A stretch of DNA of 64,000 nt from assembly GCA_019454045.1 (NCBI GenBank), contig SKCR01029064.1, positions 1-64,000 on the forward strand. The letters are read 5' to 3'. Source of the DNA: Zanthoxylum bungeanum. Taxonomy: Eukaryota; Streptophyta; Magnoliopsida; Sapindales; Rutaceae. The notes beneath the pieces are model-generated. The model saw only the letters and a program-made list of their open reading frames with translations, had not been told where the DNA came from and did not search any database. Positions 22,834 through 36,641 of this stretch are shown here, one piece after another (the first letter of the stretch is position 1; every line of letters starts with the position of its first letter). Position numbers and translations under genes: made by a program.

Positions 22834-23503
22834 GCACTATTCCCTCTTCTTCAAGAGTAAAAAAATGTGGGGTTATAGGGGAAAGTTTTCATGTCAAATT
22901 TCTTTCCATCTCCATTTCTTATGGAATTTTGAGCCATTCAAGCTTTACTTCCAAGCTTGGTAAGCTTCTTCTTCCTTTCTATCTTTTTAATTTTTAGTTT
23001 TGAGCCAAAGAATTAAAAGCCCCAATTTCGCACTATATAAACCATGGAAATTGGGATTGTTAAATTGACTTTAATTTAGTGGAAATCATGCATTTTGGAG
23101 AAGTGTTTTAAGAGTATAAGCTTGTAATGAGGTCAAATTGTAAATGATTAGGTTGATGATATTATGCTTGGTAATTAATGTTTATGGTTTGTGTTTGGGT
23201 GGTGATGTTGGATGAGTTTTGAAGTTTGGAAAAGTGTCCAAATGTTGGTGATGGGCATGGAAGTTGATTGTTTTAAGAAATGTCCAAATGATTGAAAAGT
23301 CCTAAACGTTGAGCTAAATGGAGTTTTGAAATTAGAAAGTAATAATTGATTATGAAGTGTTGGTTTAGTAAGTAGTTACTTGAAATTTAAGGAATTGTTA
23401 AGTAGATGTTGTAGTATAGAAGTGTTAGCATGGTGTGTAATATGATGTAATGTGCAATGGATGAACATGTAGAAGCAAAAACAGAATCCAAGAAAACTAT
23501 CTC

Positions 23504-23612
23504 GCGTCGCGACGCTGAAGGGCTTTACGTCGTGACGCGCTAGGGAAAAATGACATCACGTCTTTGGATGTTGTGCGTCGCGACGCGCAAGGATTTATGT
23601 CATGACGCGTGG
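23504..23612. repeat. GCGTCGCGACGC palindrome cluster, 5' LTR copy 2
   Basis: The perfect 12-bp palindrome occurs at 23504 and again at about 23575. Decayed forms ('cgtcgtgacgcgc', 'gtcatgacgcg') lie between and after. The cluster is CG-dense in an AT-rich LTR. Confidence 0.7.
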
Positions 23613-24171
23613 CACAAATCATTCCCGAATCAATTTTAAATCATCCCATTTCCACCCTAGCATGTTAGAGGCCACCTTATAGGTCTCGTATAAATTTATA
23701 TATATACCTTACATCGAGACACAAGCACGATAAGCCTTGTAGATAAAACTTATTAGTGTATTAATAAACTTAGCTAAGTTCTGAAGCTCATTTTATAACG
23801 TATATGCTAATCAAGTTTCCGATCATAGATTATCCACAGGAACCACAACCTTCTCCGATGAGGGGATTCAGTGCCAGAAAAATTTCAAATCAGTGAATGG
23901 ACACTTCTATGTTCAAGATGATTTTATTTATTTATTTATTTATTATTTATGAATTGAGACTTACTATTTCAAGCACATAGGGCGTTAGCCATATTTGATT
24001 TCAGATTCATGTTAAACGTAATGTTTATGTAGTTTTGAAATCTATCGCATGACTTTTTATGTTTTCAAACATGAGATTTATGTTTTTTGAGGCATGGGGG
24101 AAAACCCACATCAGTATGTAACTTGTTACAGTTTGCAATTTACGGACAACACATGTGCACATGTAGAGGAC

Positions 24172-24455
24172 TGGGGGGACAACGATACGTAACGCCCCCA
24201 GATCCTAGTTCAGGACTAGAGATGACAGATGCCCCTAGATCCTAACGTCAGAGCTTAGAGGGTATCATAGATCCGCGCCCTCAGTTCTAGTTCAGTGGCT
24301 TGGGGGACGATAATACGTAACGCCCCAAGACCACTGGTTTCAGGGACAATAGTGGCATGCTTTGGGGGACGACGATACGTAATGCCCCAATGTCATGGAT
24401 TTGCACTCCTGACTCTAGTTAGGCGTATGGGGGGACGGCGATACGTAACGCCCCC
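24172..24455. repeat. Near-palindromic GGCGATACGTAACGCC array, 5' LTR copy 2
   Basis: Four clear units near 24172, 24301, 24363 and 24428, plus one eroded to 'gagatgacagatgcccc' near 24214. The design is the same as in copy 1. Confidence 0.8.
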
Positions 24456-25156
24456 ATGCTTCAAGTTTTTTAGCAGATATACAGAGCTTAAATTTCAGAA
24501 ACAGTTTCAAATTCAGTTTACAGAAATAGTTTTCAGAAGAAAGTTTTCTAAAAAGTTAAGTTTTCAGTAGCAATAGTTTTACAAGAAACTATCAGCAAAT
24601 ATTTTTATAAAGGTTTTCCAGAGAGAGATTTGTTTTAAGAAAAAGTAAAGTTTTTATAAATGATCAGATTTAACGCCCAAAAATGAGATTTCATAATGTA
24701 TTTCAGTTTTTCACTTTAAAGACTGTCCACTCACTTAGATCGTATAACGGTCTAACCCCCTCCCAATGTTTTATTTTACAGGACCCTGGAGGACGAGCTC
24801 AGGAGGATGGATACTGATGGTAGTCACTAGAGGGTCTGAGTCCACCAGAGTATATATAGTGTTACAGTTCGGTCAGAGTCATGTAAAGTCATGTATTTTG
24901 CATAATATATAGTAAAGATTTCATTTGTAATATGTTTAAGTTTTCTTTTGCCATGGTTGCATTGTAGAGAAGTGTTGAGTACATGACATGAGTCAAATGG
25001 TACATATATGTTAGAATGAGTTTGGGCAATGGTCCCACGTTTGAACTATAATTGAGATAATTTAATAGTGATGTATACAGTCAGTAAGTCAAAGGCTCAG
25101 GGGAATAGTACGGCATATTCCCTGCCGGTAACATCACCGAAATCGGGGATGTTTCA

Positions 25157-26908
25157 AATATGGTATCAGAGCATGGTCTAGAGAGTCAGTGATTGCAGTG
25201 GGCAGAGTGTTGGGGTCTTGTATACGTAGTATGCCCGGGTACTAGTATGCAAGGTACTACCTCTCCAGTATCCGATCCTCGAGTACGTCCTCAAAGTTCT
25301 ATAGACAGGTTAGTAAGAATTCTTAGACTATTTGAATATCCTTCCTTATAAAGCAACAAAATTCTTTGAAAGATCTTTTCGAAATCATCCTGAATTATTA
25401 ACAAAAAAATCATGTTCAGTTATGAAACTAAAAATTATAAGTATTAAGAAAAGTTACCTAAGGAAGTGGGAAAAGAAAGCTCTAAGAAGGTAAGGAAAGA
25501 TGTATAGATGTTTGAGTGGTCAGAGATAAATGAATGTAAGAGACAGAAATATGTAGTAAAGTTCCAAGGATGCCCACCCAGGAAGGTAAGAAGAGAGAGA
25601 AAAGCTAGAAAGAAAGGTAAAATTTAGAATTCATATGTTTAAGTAATCAAAAACGAGTAAGGGAAAAGGTATAGAAATAAATGGACAAAGGAGTATCAGA
25701 GCTAGTAATAAATAGTAAAGAGCACATAGAGAAAGTTTGAATAAGAGTAAAAAGTTAACCTGAGAAAGATTTCTTCTTTTCTATTAAGATTCATTTTCTC
25801 ATTAGGAAGCTTCATCGGGTAGGCCCAATAGTCCCTAGTATTTCTTATAGATAGCAAGTTTTCCCTTGAATAGCAGAAATAGTCAGAAAAATAAGAGAAG
25901 TAAAATATCAGAATTATTCAATGGAGTTCCCCGTAAACCTAAGCTATCAAAAAGATGTAGAAGTTTCGGATATCCAAACTCGATCTATGAACGAGTAAAA
26001 TGAAAGACGTAAAGAGAAATGATTATTTACCTTGACTAAAGAGAAAGATATATATAAGATCTAACTTACCAAAATTCTAACCATCCAATGATTCTAGTAA
26101 GGGAATTATCCTGACAGAGCCTATCTCATACCTGCCTTACATTAGTAATAGACTCTACCAAGACACAAAGCTTTAAAATAAAGACACTGAAAACCACGGA
26201 GATGTAGATTTCTGATCCACCCTACGCTACTCTAGGTAAAGACAATTGTAAGTAAGTTCAATGAGAATTTATCTTAGGTAAGAAACAGAAAGCTCTGAAA
26301 TGATGGACCATTCAGATAAGAACTAAGGAGGTTACAATAGATAGAAATAAAAAGAACCCGACTCAAGTAAAATAGACAAGTTAGTAATATCTGCGGAAAT
26401 CCATATATCGGACCAATGCTAATAAAGATTTTGGAAAGCATAAAAAGGATTGATTTGTGATATGGGAGACAATCGGAAATTAGTAAAGAATATCAGCATG
26501 AACAATAAGATTACACGGTGTAGTTGTAGCCTATAGCAAGGGCAAAAAGCAGAAAACTATGAAGTAGTCAATGAGAGTAAGTTATCACTAATCTTGGAAG
26601 CACAATATGGGTTGAAAAATAGGTTATGAAAATAAATAATAAGGAAAGCTAAAGGAAGCAATAAGAAAGTAAAGTGTATGTAGGAATAATGGATAATATG
26701 GCTTGAGATAGTAATGTAAATGGAAACCTCATCATAGTCGATTGGAGTTATATAAACCTTAAGATTTGAGGTAGTCGACGCAGATTTTGACAATATAAGT
26801 GATAACTCTTCTGTTTAGTAATTCTAATTAGAGAAGGGTATAGGTACCCATTCAGGCCATTGATGGAGTTGGATAGTTGGCAGAGATATGTATTTCCCGG
26901 ATCCTAAA
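25157..26908 (+). mobile_element. Internal region, part 1, family C copy 2
   Basis: A-rich sequence with no readable gag or pol domain, homologous in order to ~4315-6060 of copy 1. It stops at the inserted Ogre-type solo LTR and resumes at 38715. Confidence 0.7.
25161..25176 (+). other. Primer-binding site, family C copy 2
   Basis: TGGTATCAGAGCATGG, four bases after the LTR end, identical to the site at 4319. Confidence 0.85.
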
Positions 26909-27416
26909 TATAGACACTGCATTTTTGCATGAGCCCGATGATGAGCCTCGTATGGTGGCACTACCTAAAAAGTTACGGAAGTTACGAAAATGAATGTCGG
27001 AAGGAAGGAAAATATCCAAAATTAGCCCCTCGTCAGATTCGAACTCACTAGCCCACCTCAGATTTGCTCAGTCAATTTCTGTTTCAAACCTTAGCCTCGG
27101 ACAAGCCCCAAACACCTGCAACTGGCCCATTACCCTGCAACCTACACAATCGGCCTATGAACCCATTCAACTCACCATGCACACTCCCATAGGCCCATGA
27201 AAACCTCCCATGCACGCCCAAATCTTCCCAAATAGATAAAATCCCATGTATTCCACATGCTCAAATTCCCTCATCAACACTTTCCAATTTAACAAGATGT
27301 GAAATCCCATTCTTTCCAATTAACAAGATTTATAATCATCCCCATCACCAAATTTATGAGATTCTTTCCCAAAAATTTCCATGATTTATTTCCATGATTT
27401 GGAGATCCCTTGTCAT

Positions 27417-27426
27417 TATAAAAAGG
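27417..27426 (+). promoter_or_regulatory. Putative TATA box of the Ogre-type solo LTR
   Basis: TATAAAAAGG ~508 bp into the LTR. The Ogre LTR at 52651-55485 has TATAAAAAG at a comparable place (54912 to 54904, minus strand). Confidence 0.5.
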
Positions 27427-28872
27427 AGCAATCACTAAAACTTGAATGGAGGCTTGGACGACAACAACAACCCTAGGACTCTCTCATCTTCTTTCTTTGG
27501 ATGGCAACTTGACACAAAATCAAAAAACCCAAGAACAACCGAAACAACAAACCAAAGCAACAATCACCGAAGAACAAACAACAACAAGACTGAAACAGAA
27601 ACCATCTAAAACCGAGAAACAGCCCACAAAAATCAGCATCATCGAAAACAAAAAAACCTAAGCCAACCCCCAAGACTGAAATAAACAAATAGAAAATCAC
27701 CGAAAAACAACCAGAAAACCACCGAACAAACAACCAAAAAATCGAGACAAAAAATAACCAAAACAACAAAAAAACAGTAGCAAAAAAACAACCAAAATAG
27801 CAGCCAAAAATAACCAAAATAACAGCCAAAAAACAACCAAAATAGCAGCAAAAAAACAGCAAAAACAACAACCAGAAAAATAGCAAAACCGTGAACCAGG
27901 AACAACAAAATAGCAACCAGAAAATAGCAAAACAGCAAGCAGAAACAGTGAACCAGCAGTCACAAACTTTGAACCAACAATCCTTCCGGCGACGGCCTAA
28001 CATACTTCCGAGAAAACAACTTAAAAGGTAAGACCTGAGGGCACCCTTACCATATTTATTTTATAGTTCTGGACGCTGCGTGCCAGGCTGGACGTGATAT
28101 ACGTCCAGCCGGGTATGCGAAATCCTACATCAAAAATAGCCACATCTTTGGCCACATCTCCTCTTTGGCATTTCGTTATGTATCTTTTTTATTTATTTAT
28201 TCACTTTTATCGTTATTTATTATTTCGTCTTTATTTTATTTTTTATCTATTTATCATTATTTCATTTCGCCTTTATTTTGTTATTTATCTTTTTGTCTAT
28301 TTATCATTATTTTATTACTTCGATTTTATTTGTGTTTGTTCATGTTGATGATTATGTACATTATTATCCCTTTTGGTATATCGGATGGAAACCCAGACGT
28401 AAATTCTGTAGCCGAATTCGAAGGGACGGTAGTGAGGACTGTACTTGGGATACAACTCCACGTATCACTCGGGAAATACTCATATATGCGTTATTAACCC
28501 TCATTTTTGTTTGCTATGTATTTATTGACGCTTCTTGCTTTTGATTATTTATTATCATTTTCGTTATCGCGTCTCGTACTTCTTGATTTAATATGCTTTT
28601 GGAATCTCGTTATTGTGATTATTATTTTGCTTGGGTATGATATTGCATTTTCATTCGGTTTTATGTGTGAATTGCATTAAGACTTGGCTATGCCATTGTG
28701 TGAACCCGTCGATTATACTGGCATAAGTAAGAGACCATTCCAAACCCAACAGTTTGAGGTCTTCCCTTGTGAGGGGTGAGTGCGGCCTTAAACTTTTCCC
28801 AGTTCACGCTGGGTGGTGACTCCTTTATTCTCCGGTTTAGTCCCACGCGGGCTGCTCCGTACTCTCTATGGG

Positions 28873-28877
28873 CTGCG
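28873..28877 (+). repeat. TSD of Copia element 2, left copy
   Basis: CTGCG, repeated exactly at 38645-38649. Confidence 0.92.
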
Positions 28878-30886
28878 TGTTAGAGTTTCTACGGTCCCGA
28901 GGATCGAATAAAGTGATGAAACATACATGTGAATACACGAAGAAGTTGTGGAATACTTACATTGAGTGGTTGAGCGATGCGACGAACAAAAACTCCAAGA
29001 TTCCGCCAAGGTGGCTCACGATTTTGCTGCTGTTTTTGTCCTCCATGGATTCGGCAATGGTGATCCCTCCAAGCTCCAAGCTTTTTGTGATTCCATGCTC
29101 AAAAGTCTGGTTTCCCTATCACCTTCGCAAGACCCCAAATGTGTGCTAGCACTTGGTGATTTTGCAACAAAATCACCTTGCTTCTCCTTGCCATTCTCGG
29201 CAAACCATTGAAGGAAGAAGGCAGCCCCTTGGGCGTGAGAGAGAGAGGAGAAGAATGAGAGAGAGAAAGTTGGTTTTTGTGTATTAAGTAATTGATTTCC
29301 AAAATCAATTAAACATAAACCAAAAAATGCTTTCAAAAAGTCAAGCACTAAAGCTTTCAACCACTCACATCACTATTTACATCAATCAATCAATCAATCA
29401 AGTGACAAGTTGTCACATCACTCAAAGTGACTAATGATTTGACGCTTGATGCGACTAGTGATTTGACGCTTGATGTGACTTGCAGGCCGCACTTGAATTC
29501 GAAATACGAGTGCGCTCGCTAAAACTCCCGGGCTCGGGTTCGCTAATTCCAAATTAACGAATTTTCCGTTGCGACGTAATTAAATAATTATGCCTAGCAA
29601 AATCACTATTCACGTCGCTAACGAATTAAATCTAAATTAACTCGTTCCCCCGAATTAAATTCTAAATTTAATTCGGCGTCGAAATCCAATTTCGTATAAT
29701 ATATCAAATATATTATTTTATCGATTAATTCCAAATTAATCGTTTTCTCTCTTTAATTAATATTTTATCCCAGATAAAACATCTCCGCAATTAATCCCAG
29801 ATTAGTTTTCTCTCTCATTTAATCAATCCCATATTAATAAAGTGCGAATCATACGTCATCGGTGAATCTTCGGGAAACGACCCATGAGATCCCCGGATAT
29901 GTTGGCAGTAAATCCGGTCGTCGGACTATCCGAACACGTAAGTACCTAGTACTATATTTGGACCGATTTACAAGACAAGGTTGGCTTCTAGCAAAGCGCC
30001 ATGCCTACCCAATTCTCCAGAAATATCCTTATAGGAATAAGTGATCTATATCAGGCGTAGTATACGTAGTGTTGCGTATTTCGATCCAGCATCTGATGTC
30101 ACGTGCAAGGCCTGGGGCTGGAAATGTGTCTGCCCGGTACGAAGCACATATCGGATCTCTGGTAACTAGTCTCTATAATCTGATAAACATGACCTAGTCA
30201 TAATATCCCAATAGCTGCAGCATATAAGAGAACAAGTTCCGTATCCTTCGTGATCATCATTTCCACTATTACTGGAATGATACTTCCATCTCGACATCAC
30301 ACCAAATACACTATGATTCTCAATATACCCAGTAGAGGCGTACACAGAACATGTTAAAGCCCTGGACGACCTAAAACCAAAGTATATTGATTGTCACAAG
30401 TATTAGCGGTGCAAGTCTCAGGTTAAGACCAAATACACCTACCCTGATTCGGACTTCCATAGACACATAGTAATACTACCAATGGAATTCTGAGGGGTCT
30501 ATCCAGAGCAAAGCTGGTTTCCATACCATCGGTAAAACACAACCTCCTACTACACTTACATGAGTATCCTATACTCAAATATATGAGAACTATGCCGTTA
30601 TGCCCTCATAATACGCACAAGTGTAATACTAGTCTATTCTGCATTATCGATGTCCAGTCTCGATAATACTACGACTAGGGATATTTAATGATTAAACCTT
30701 CGTGGATTGATACTGTCTCATATCATCTCAATCCAGGAACTAATCATAGGGACCTCCTATATTTTATACATCTAGGTGATCTAATCACATATAATAAGAG
30801 CGCAATCTCCTTGTCACATAGTTAATTTGTACAACAACACCATGATCTGTACAAATAGTGACGCTATGGGTCATAACTGTCCAACA
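28878..30886 (-). repeat. 3' LTR of Copia element 2 (left copy)
   Basis: About 2,009 bp, ending TGTTAGAG at its left edge (biological 3' end) and CCAACA at its right, followed by the PPT. It contains an (ATCA)n microsatellite (~29383) and the hairpin array (29541-29839). Confidence 0.9.
29541..29839 (-). repeat. Micro-hairpin array, left LTR of Copia element 2
   Basis: Plus-strand reading: cgctaatt/cca/aattaacg, a TAATTA...TAATTA stem, stems around 'cgaaat/cca/atttcg', gattaatt/cca/aattaatc, and ttttatc/cca/gataaaa. Order and loop type (TGG on the element strand) match Copia element 1 despite sequence divergence. Confidence 0.8.
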
Positions 30887-30898
30887 ATCTCCCACTTG
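30887..30898 (-). other. Polypurine tract of Copia element 2
   Basis: On the minus strand it reads CAAGTGGGAGAT directly before the 3' LTR, identical to the tract of element 1. Confidence 0.85.
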
Positions 30899-30949
30899 GC
30901 CTCTATCTAGTCACTCGAGTGTCCTACACCCGAACTATGTAGGGTTCGC

Positions 30950-33900
30950 TCAAATTACTGAGAAAAGACTTTCGTCAGCGGATTTGCATGACTATCATCT
31001 GGTGCGATTTATTCGATGATCACATCGCCACGATGTATGATCCGAACGAATCAGATGAATAGTCAAAGTATATATCTGGATCGTTGATGAGACCATTAAT
31101 TCTTTAGCCTACGATGTAGCCTAGCTCAGCTGCTAACAGAACTATTCCTAATCTAATTAGGATTATTATCGACCCAAATGGCTTCTATTGCTGCCTCAGC
31201 TGCAGCAATAACCCGCATTTGTTGTTTATTCGGTAACATTATCTTGCTTGGAAGATTTCCAGCTTACTGTTCCGTTATTCAAACTGTATAGTACCGTTTT
31301 GTGACTTATAGTCGTTATCGGTTAGGAAACTTGCAGCAGTGAACCTAGTCACTTCAAGTTCTCATTCTCCATAGTTTAAGACAGCATCCTTAGTTCCTCT
31401 AAGATACTCAAGGATGTTCTTAACAGCAATCCAATGACTATCACTTGGATTGGCCTGATTGTGACTCTATATGCTCAAAGCGTAATAGACATCAGGTCAA
31501 GTACATTTTTCAATGTACGAGTTCTCAGAGAGTTTCAACAACTTTAATCTATCCCAGTAGATCTTTATTCCTAGAATAAAGGTTGTTTCTCCCAAGAATT
31601 CTACGGAGAATTTTCATGAAAGCCAAGCTTTCACCGATTGTTATTATGGGAATATCATTTCCAAGAAAAGATATGTCATCATTATCTAGGACATTTATGT
31701 CAGTGCGCTCCCACTAACCTCCTTATATACACAAGAATCATTTTCGTTTTGAATTAAATCATACACCATTATGATTATATCAAAACGATAATTCTAAGAA
31801 CTCAATGCTTGCTACAATCCATACATGGATTGAATAACCTGTAAATCTTGTTTGCTAGTTTTGGTACGACAAAACCGTCTGGATATTGAAAACATCCTCC
31901 AAAAGGTTTCCGTTTAAGGAAAGCGATTTTGGCGTTACAGCTGCCATATTTCATGAATGAAACATGAAGCATTAGCAAGCATTATCCAAATGGATTTACC
32001 ATGGCAACAGGTAAAAGGTTTCGTCGTAATTGACACAATGTTGATAACGATACCTTTTCGCTACAAGCCTAGCTTAGTACGTTGGTATGTTGCCTTTCAT
32101 GTATGTCTTCCTTGAAGACTTATATAGTATCAATAGGCACAATGCCTTTCAGTACAACAACTAGTGTCCAAACATAGTTGGTATACATGGGATCCATATC
32201 GGACTTTATGGCACTTTGCCATAATAAGGAGTCGATACCTTGTATCACTTCCTCATACGTAGTCAGTTGGTGTTCCTCAATAAGATTGACATCTTTATGA
32301 GGTGAGATCAGAAACCCATACCCCAGGTTGTTTTTTGACTCTCTCCGACTTACGCGGTTCTTGTGTATTCGAAGATTATTGGTATAGTTTCATCCTTGAT
32401 GAACTATTTGTGTTTCATTAAGGAATCGGTGCCGGGAACAGTATTATTTCGATTTTCATCGAGTTTTACTTTCCTCCCAATTACCACTGCATATAGGTAT
32501 TCCTCTTAGGATGACCGCATGGCGAGCAACAATTACATTGTTCTCTAGTGAGTTGTATAAGTACTATACTTGGGTTTCCCTAGGATAACCTACAACTTAG
32601 GCACTTATCCGATTTGGGTTATAGTTTGGTATCATCCAAACTTATGCCTAGCATACCAAAATCTTTAGGAATGAGAAAATACAGTTTCTTTCATGTTCAT
32701 ATCTAATATGCAGTCTGTTAAACAGATTTTTATGGAACCTTATTCAAAATAAGTTCTGCACTATTTGTGCGTATCTGTTGAAGGAAATGGTAGCTCAGAG
32801 CGACTCATGATTAACCTTATCATGTCCAACAAAATTCGGTTTCTCCGTTCGGACACACCGTCAAACTGACGTGTTCCGGGAGGAGTCCTCATTGAAAGAA
32901 TATTATACTCTTTCAAGTATTCGAGAAACTTATTGCTTAAGTATTTTCATCATGGTCTAACCGTGATGTTTTAATACTTTAGCCGATCTGTTTGTCTATT
33001 TCGTGTCGAAACTCTAAAAGTTTCCGATTTGTGTTTCAAAAGAGACACATAACCATAACGCGATGCCACATCCGTAAAGGTCACAAAACATTCATATCCA
33101 CCTCTAGCCTAGCTAGATATGGGCCCACTTACTTCACTATGAACTAGGGCCAACAGATCGGTGGCATTTGCACTTTTACCAAGTAAATAGTGTTTTAGGC
33201 ACTTTGCCCAATAAACTAGATTCGTAGACTTTATTTGAATGGAATCAAATCTGTCATAGTATCCACTCTTCAAAAGTGTGGATATACGAGTCTTGTTTAA
33301 TTGTGTCCCAGACAACAATGCCACAATTAAGTTTCAACTGATTAAATCAGTTTGAGCTATTTATTTGTCATGTTATATATTTGAGATTTATTTATATTCA
33401 AAATATAAATACTGTTATTCACATCTAATGTGTTTATCTCAATATCATCTTTTAAAATAAAACACTTTAGTGTTCTAGAATATAAAAGTATACCCGCAAC
33501 AGGTTAAACCCTGATATAGAGATAATGTATCTAGTCAAACTAATTACCTTGTAACAGTTTCCTAATTTAAGTACACACCCAATGGGTAGTTCCTAAACTT
33601 AGGTCTCTACGGTTAAAACAGTGACTTTCGTCCCGTTTCCGATTCGCAGATTAATCTCAACTGTAGTCAGTATCCTGCTCATAGCAGATTCTGCACACCA
33701 GTACATATTTATGTACCACACTAAGTATCTAAAATCCAATTTTAATACTAGGAGTGAACATGTTTATGACAAACATATTTGAAGCCGGAGCCTTGCCCCT
33801 CTTCAATTCCTTCATGTCTGCCTTGTCCATACGGCAGTCACGCTTCTGTGATCCTGTTTGCTACATTTTAGACAGAAATTTTGGGATATGTCCTTTATCT

Positions 33901-34600
33901 TCCCAGAAGATTATAATGATTTTGCCTTTGCCCTTTTCGGTACCCCATAACTCTATGGCCAAGCCTTGGCCTTCCGGAATGTCGAAATAAAGTGCGCCTT
34001 ACGCTTCTTGCCTTATTGCAAACTTTGGCTTTGTCTCCTAAAGTATAGCCATTAACTCTCCAAGAGTTTACAATTGCAATTTTAGTACTTCTAAGATCTA
34101 AGAATAGATTTATGAAGATCCTTCAATTTCATTATCATACTTTAAGGATCTAATCCTTAGTTCTGATTAAGAAATTAAGGAGTCTATTTGGCAAGCTTAT
34201 TGGATTAAGCACTAAAGTTATCATTACATGAATATTCCAAATATCATGCTCAACTATTTGCTTAACTCCGGGCTTAGGCCTAATATGTTATTTTATGAAA
34301 TAAAGTAACTTATTAGTTTCCAGGACCATCCTGAAATTTATTCCCAATTTGAAAATTAAAGTCGTTTAAATACATTTTCCCCCAGAATTATGTCTTAAAC
34401 ACTAATTTTTCAATTTATCTTGATTCTAATAGTCCAACTATTTAATCAACGATTTAGGTACAATTTATTATAATGATTACTATAGTCCAACTATATAATC
34501 AACTATAATTTAATTGATTAAATCCAATTATATTGATTACTATAATCCAATTATAAAATCAACTATTAATTGAATAGTTTGAATACAGTCCAACTGTTTT
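30950..34600 (-). pseudogene. Copia element 2 gag-pol, degenerate
   Basis: Reading the minus strand. Around 34050-33750: a broken gag zinc-knuckle region and linker (ELKRGKAPASNMFVINMF), then a decayed protease (KIGF-stop-ILSVV where WIFDSGCG is expected). Around 33324-33109: GAG-pre-integrase and integrase (YLLGKSANATDLLALVHSEV). Around 33080-32790: integrase core (GGYECFVTFTD; NKFLEYLKEYNILS; TPPGTRQFDGVSERRNRIL). Around 32000-31550: reverse transcriptase fragments (FVVPKLANKIYRLFNP, NENDSCVYKEVSGS). Around 31300-30950: RNase H remnants (SWKSSKQDNVTE). Stops and frameshifts in every domain rule out function. Domain limits are approximate. Confidence 0.85.
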
Positions 34601-36625
34601 AAAACAATGATTAATTATTAGTCCAACTAATATATTAATTTATTGACGAATAATTTGTAATGAGCGCGTATGGCAAGTTACTAAACGGAGATTGCAAATT
34701 TAATACTTGCCTCCCACTATTTTTCGGCGAGCCTCTAACCCTCTGTGGAGTACTCGGGAAACCTTGTTTCCTAGTTGGGTAGGATCCCGTTAAATAACAC
34801 ACAATCTTGACTTTGGCCAACAAATTGTATGATAATTAACTAGGTAGATCTCTAAGATCAATTGGATCCCATCCAATTCCTAGATCCAGTAGGTGGACAT
34901 CCAAGTCCGAAACATATATCCTATATATGCCAATATATCAAATATATTGCCTAACCTTTTTCCTCTGAATCAATTAAGCCTTGGCTTTGGCACAACAAAC
35001 TTAGTGATCCCAATTAAGCGTGACCCATTGACCTTGGAAAGCTTCGTAATCAATGTCGATAGACAAGAAGTGATCTTCACTTTGGCCAAAAAATCACAAC
35101 TTGGACATGACACCAATATGTAACAAAGCTCTCATGATTCAAACACATCCTCGACGGACAAAGGCCTTGACTTTGGCCAACAAACCAATGCCAGTCTTGG
35201 ATCTTGAGTAAGAATCACTCAATGGAAGGGAAAATGCTTAATATTTTGTAAGGGTTTTTCGCGTGCAAATTGGCAACCAATTTATTATCTTTGTTAAGGT
35301 CTCATCATCATACACCCTTAAACATGCATTCTAAACACATAATAAGGTGCATATAAATAAATAATAATAATATACGGATGGATACTTTATACTTTGATCC
35401 TAGATCAAATCTCTCCATTTCCTCTCTCCCGCTAGCACATGTATTACTTCTACCAGTTACATAACACTTCTAAAGAAACCTCATTTACATTGAGGGGAAT
35501 AGGTGAGAAGAGAAATACATAGAGTAAGGAGGTAATAGGCTGGACTCGCAGGTCCAATAATAAATTCTAAATTTATTACAACAATTTCCAAAATTGCCCC
35601 ACCCATCTAATATCCATCTGATATACATTATTCATGCATCGCAACCATGTATTCACACAAGCATGTTATCAATCAATCTAATCCAATTAATTAATCTGAT
35701 AATTAATGACCATCCAATGTTCAAACAATGATTTGATTTTGCTCGAGTCAAACTGGTTTTGCGAATAAGTACTCAAAGTAAAAATTCTTGAATTAATTAA
35801 ACTACAACATTAAATCAAATTTAATTTGTATTTAATACTAATTCGCTATTTAATTCCAAATTAAATATTACACTTTATAAATAAACCTTTACGACTTAAA
35901 TTCCAAATTAATCGTTACGGGTCTCAAAGTCCGATTAACATCCAATGTTAATTTAATTAAAGTCCAATGGGCTTTTAATTAATTTCTTAAGGCGTGGACT
36001 TTTGGTCAACTTGGGACAAACCCAATAACCAAAGCCCAATCAAGGAATAACCCCATAAGCCTAGAAATCAATAAAGGTTCATTAGTCGCATTTGGACTTT
36101 ATGGAAACGGTTTTGGGCCTAATTGGATCCAACCAATTTAGCCTAAACCCATGTTGGTACAACCAATCCCATTAAAGCCCAATAACAACTTTTCAAGCCC
36201 AATTTCCAAAATTAGCCCAATTAATTAAATCACAAATATTCCAATTTCACAATTTAATTAACCAAAGTGTATAGCATAATTAATTACCCAAATCAATATT
36301 TCCAAAACACCAATTAGCCTAATTAATCATGCTCATTAACTTTAATTCCGAATTCAATCCAATTAATTCTAAATCAACATTCCCAACATGATTCCAACTC
36401 ATCCAATGAATCAAAAATCAAAAATCCCAAGACATTAGGGTTCTACAACCTCTCGGCCAAGCCAAGAATTTGGGCAAAAATTGTTCCAAACAATATTTCA
36501 TGAAATTGATCCAATCAAACTTCAATTAAACTACATTTAAGCATACTCAATCATCCAATTTCATCAAATCATGCTCAAATACATTTTACCCAATTTTAAC
36601 CCTAAATCAAGTTTCATGCTTTTAA
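34601..36625 (-). mobile_element. Untranslated leader of Copia element 2
   Basis: About 2 kb between PBS and gag. It aligns in reverse complement with 15371-17537 of element 1 (for example 'tttggccaacaaaccaatgc' at ~35174). It has no domains. Confidence 0.7.
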
Positions 36626-36640
36626 CTCACTCTGATACCA
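36626..36640 (-). other. Primer-binding site of Copia element 2
   Basis: The minus strand reads TGGTATCAGAGTGAG, one base inside the 5' LTR, an initiator-Met type PBS. Confidence 0.88.
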
Positions 36641-36641
36641 T

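Larger units (their letters stand above)
22398..25156 (+). repeat. 5' LTR of family C copy 2
   Basis: It ends GGGGATGTTTCA (a mutated GTTACA) four bases before a PBS. The first ~30 bases do not match the start of the 3' LTR cleanly; they resemble a rearranged piece of LTR sequence ('catgataaaaaat', 'ggagatatg'), so the start is approximate. A (TTTA)n microsatellite is at ~23920-23948. Confidence 0.8.

Noticed and set aside
27473..28003. Minus-strand frames of 88-176 codons rich in F, L, C and W, resembling a membrane protein
   Set aside because: Translation of an AAC-rich low-complexity tract inside the Ogre solo LTR; the related tract in the Ogre LTRs (47170-47430) gives a different peptide in another frame.
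29016..29360. 114-codon sense-strand frame in both LTRs of Copia element 2 (also 36780-37124)
   Set aside because: Same reasoning; no recognisable domain and not kept in Copia element 1.
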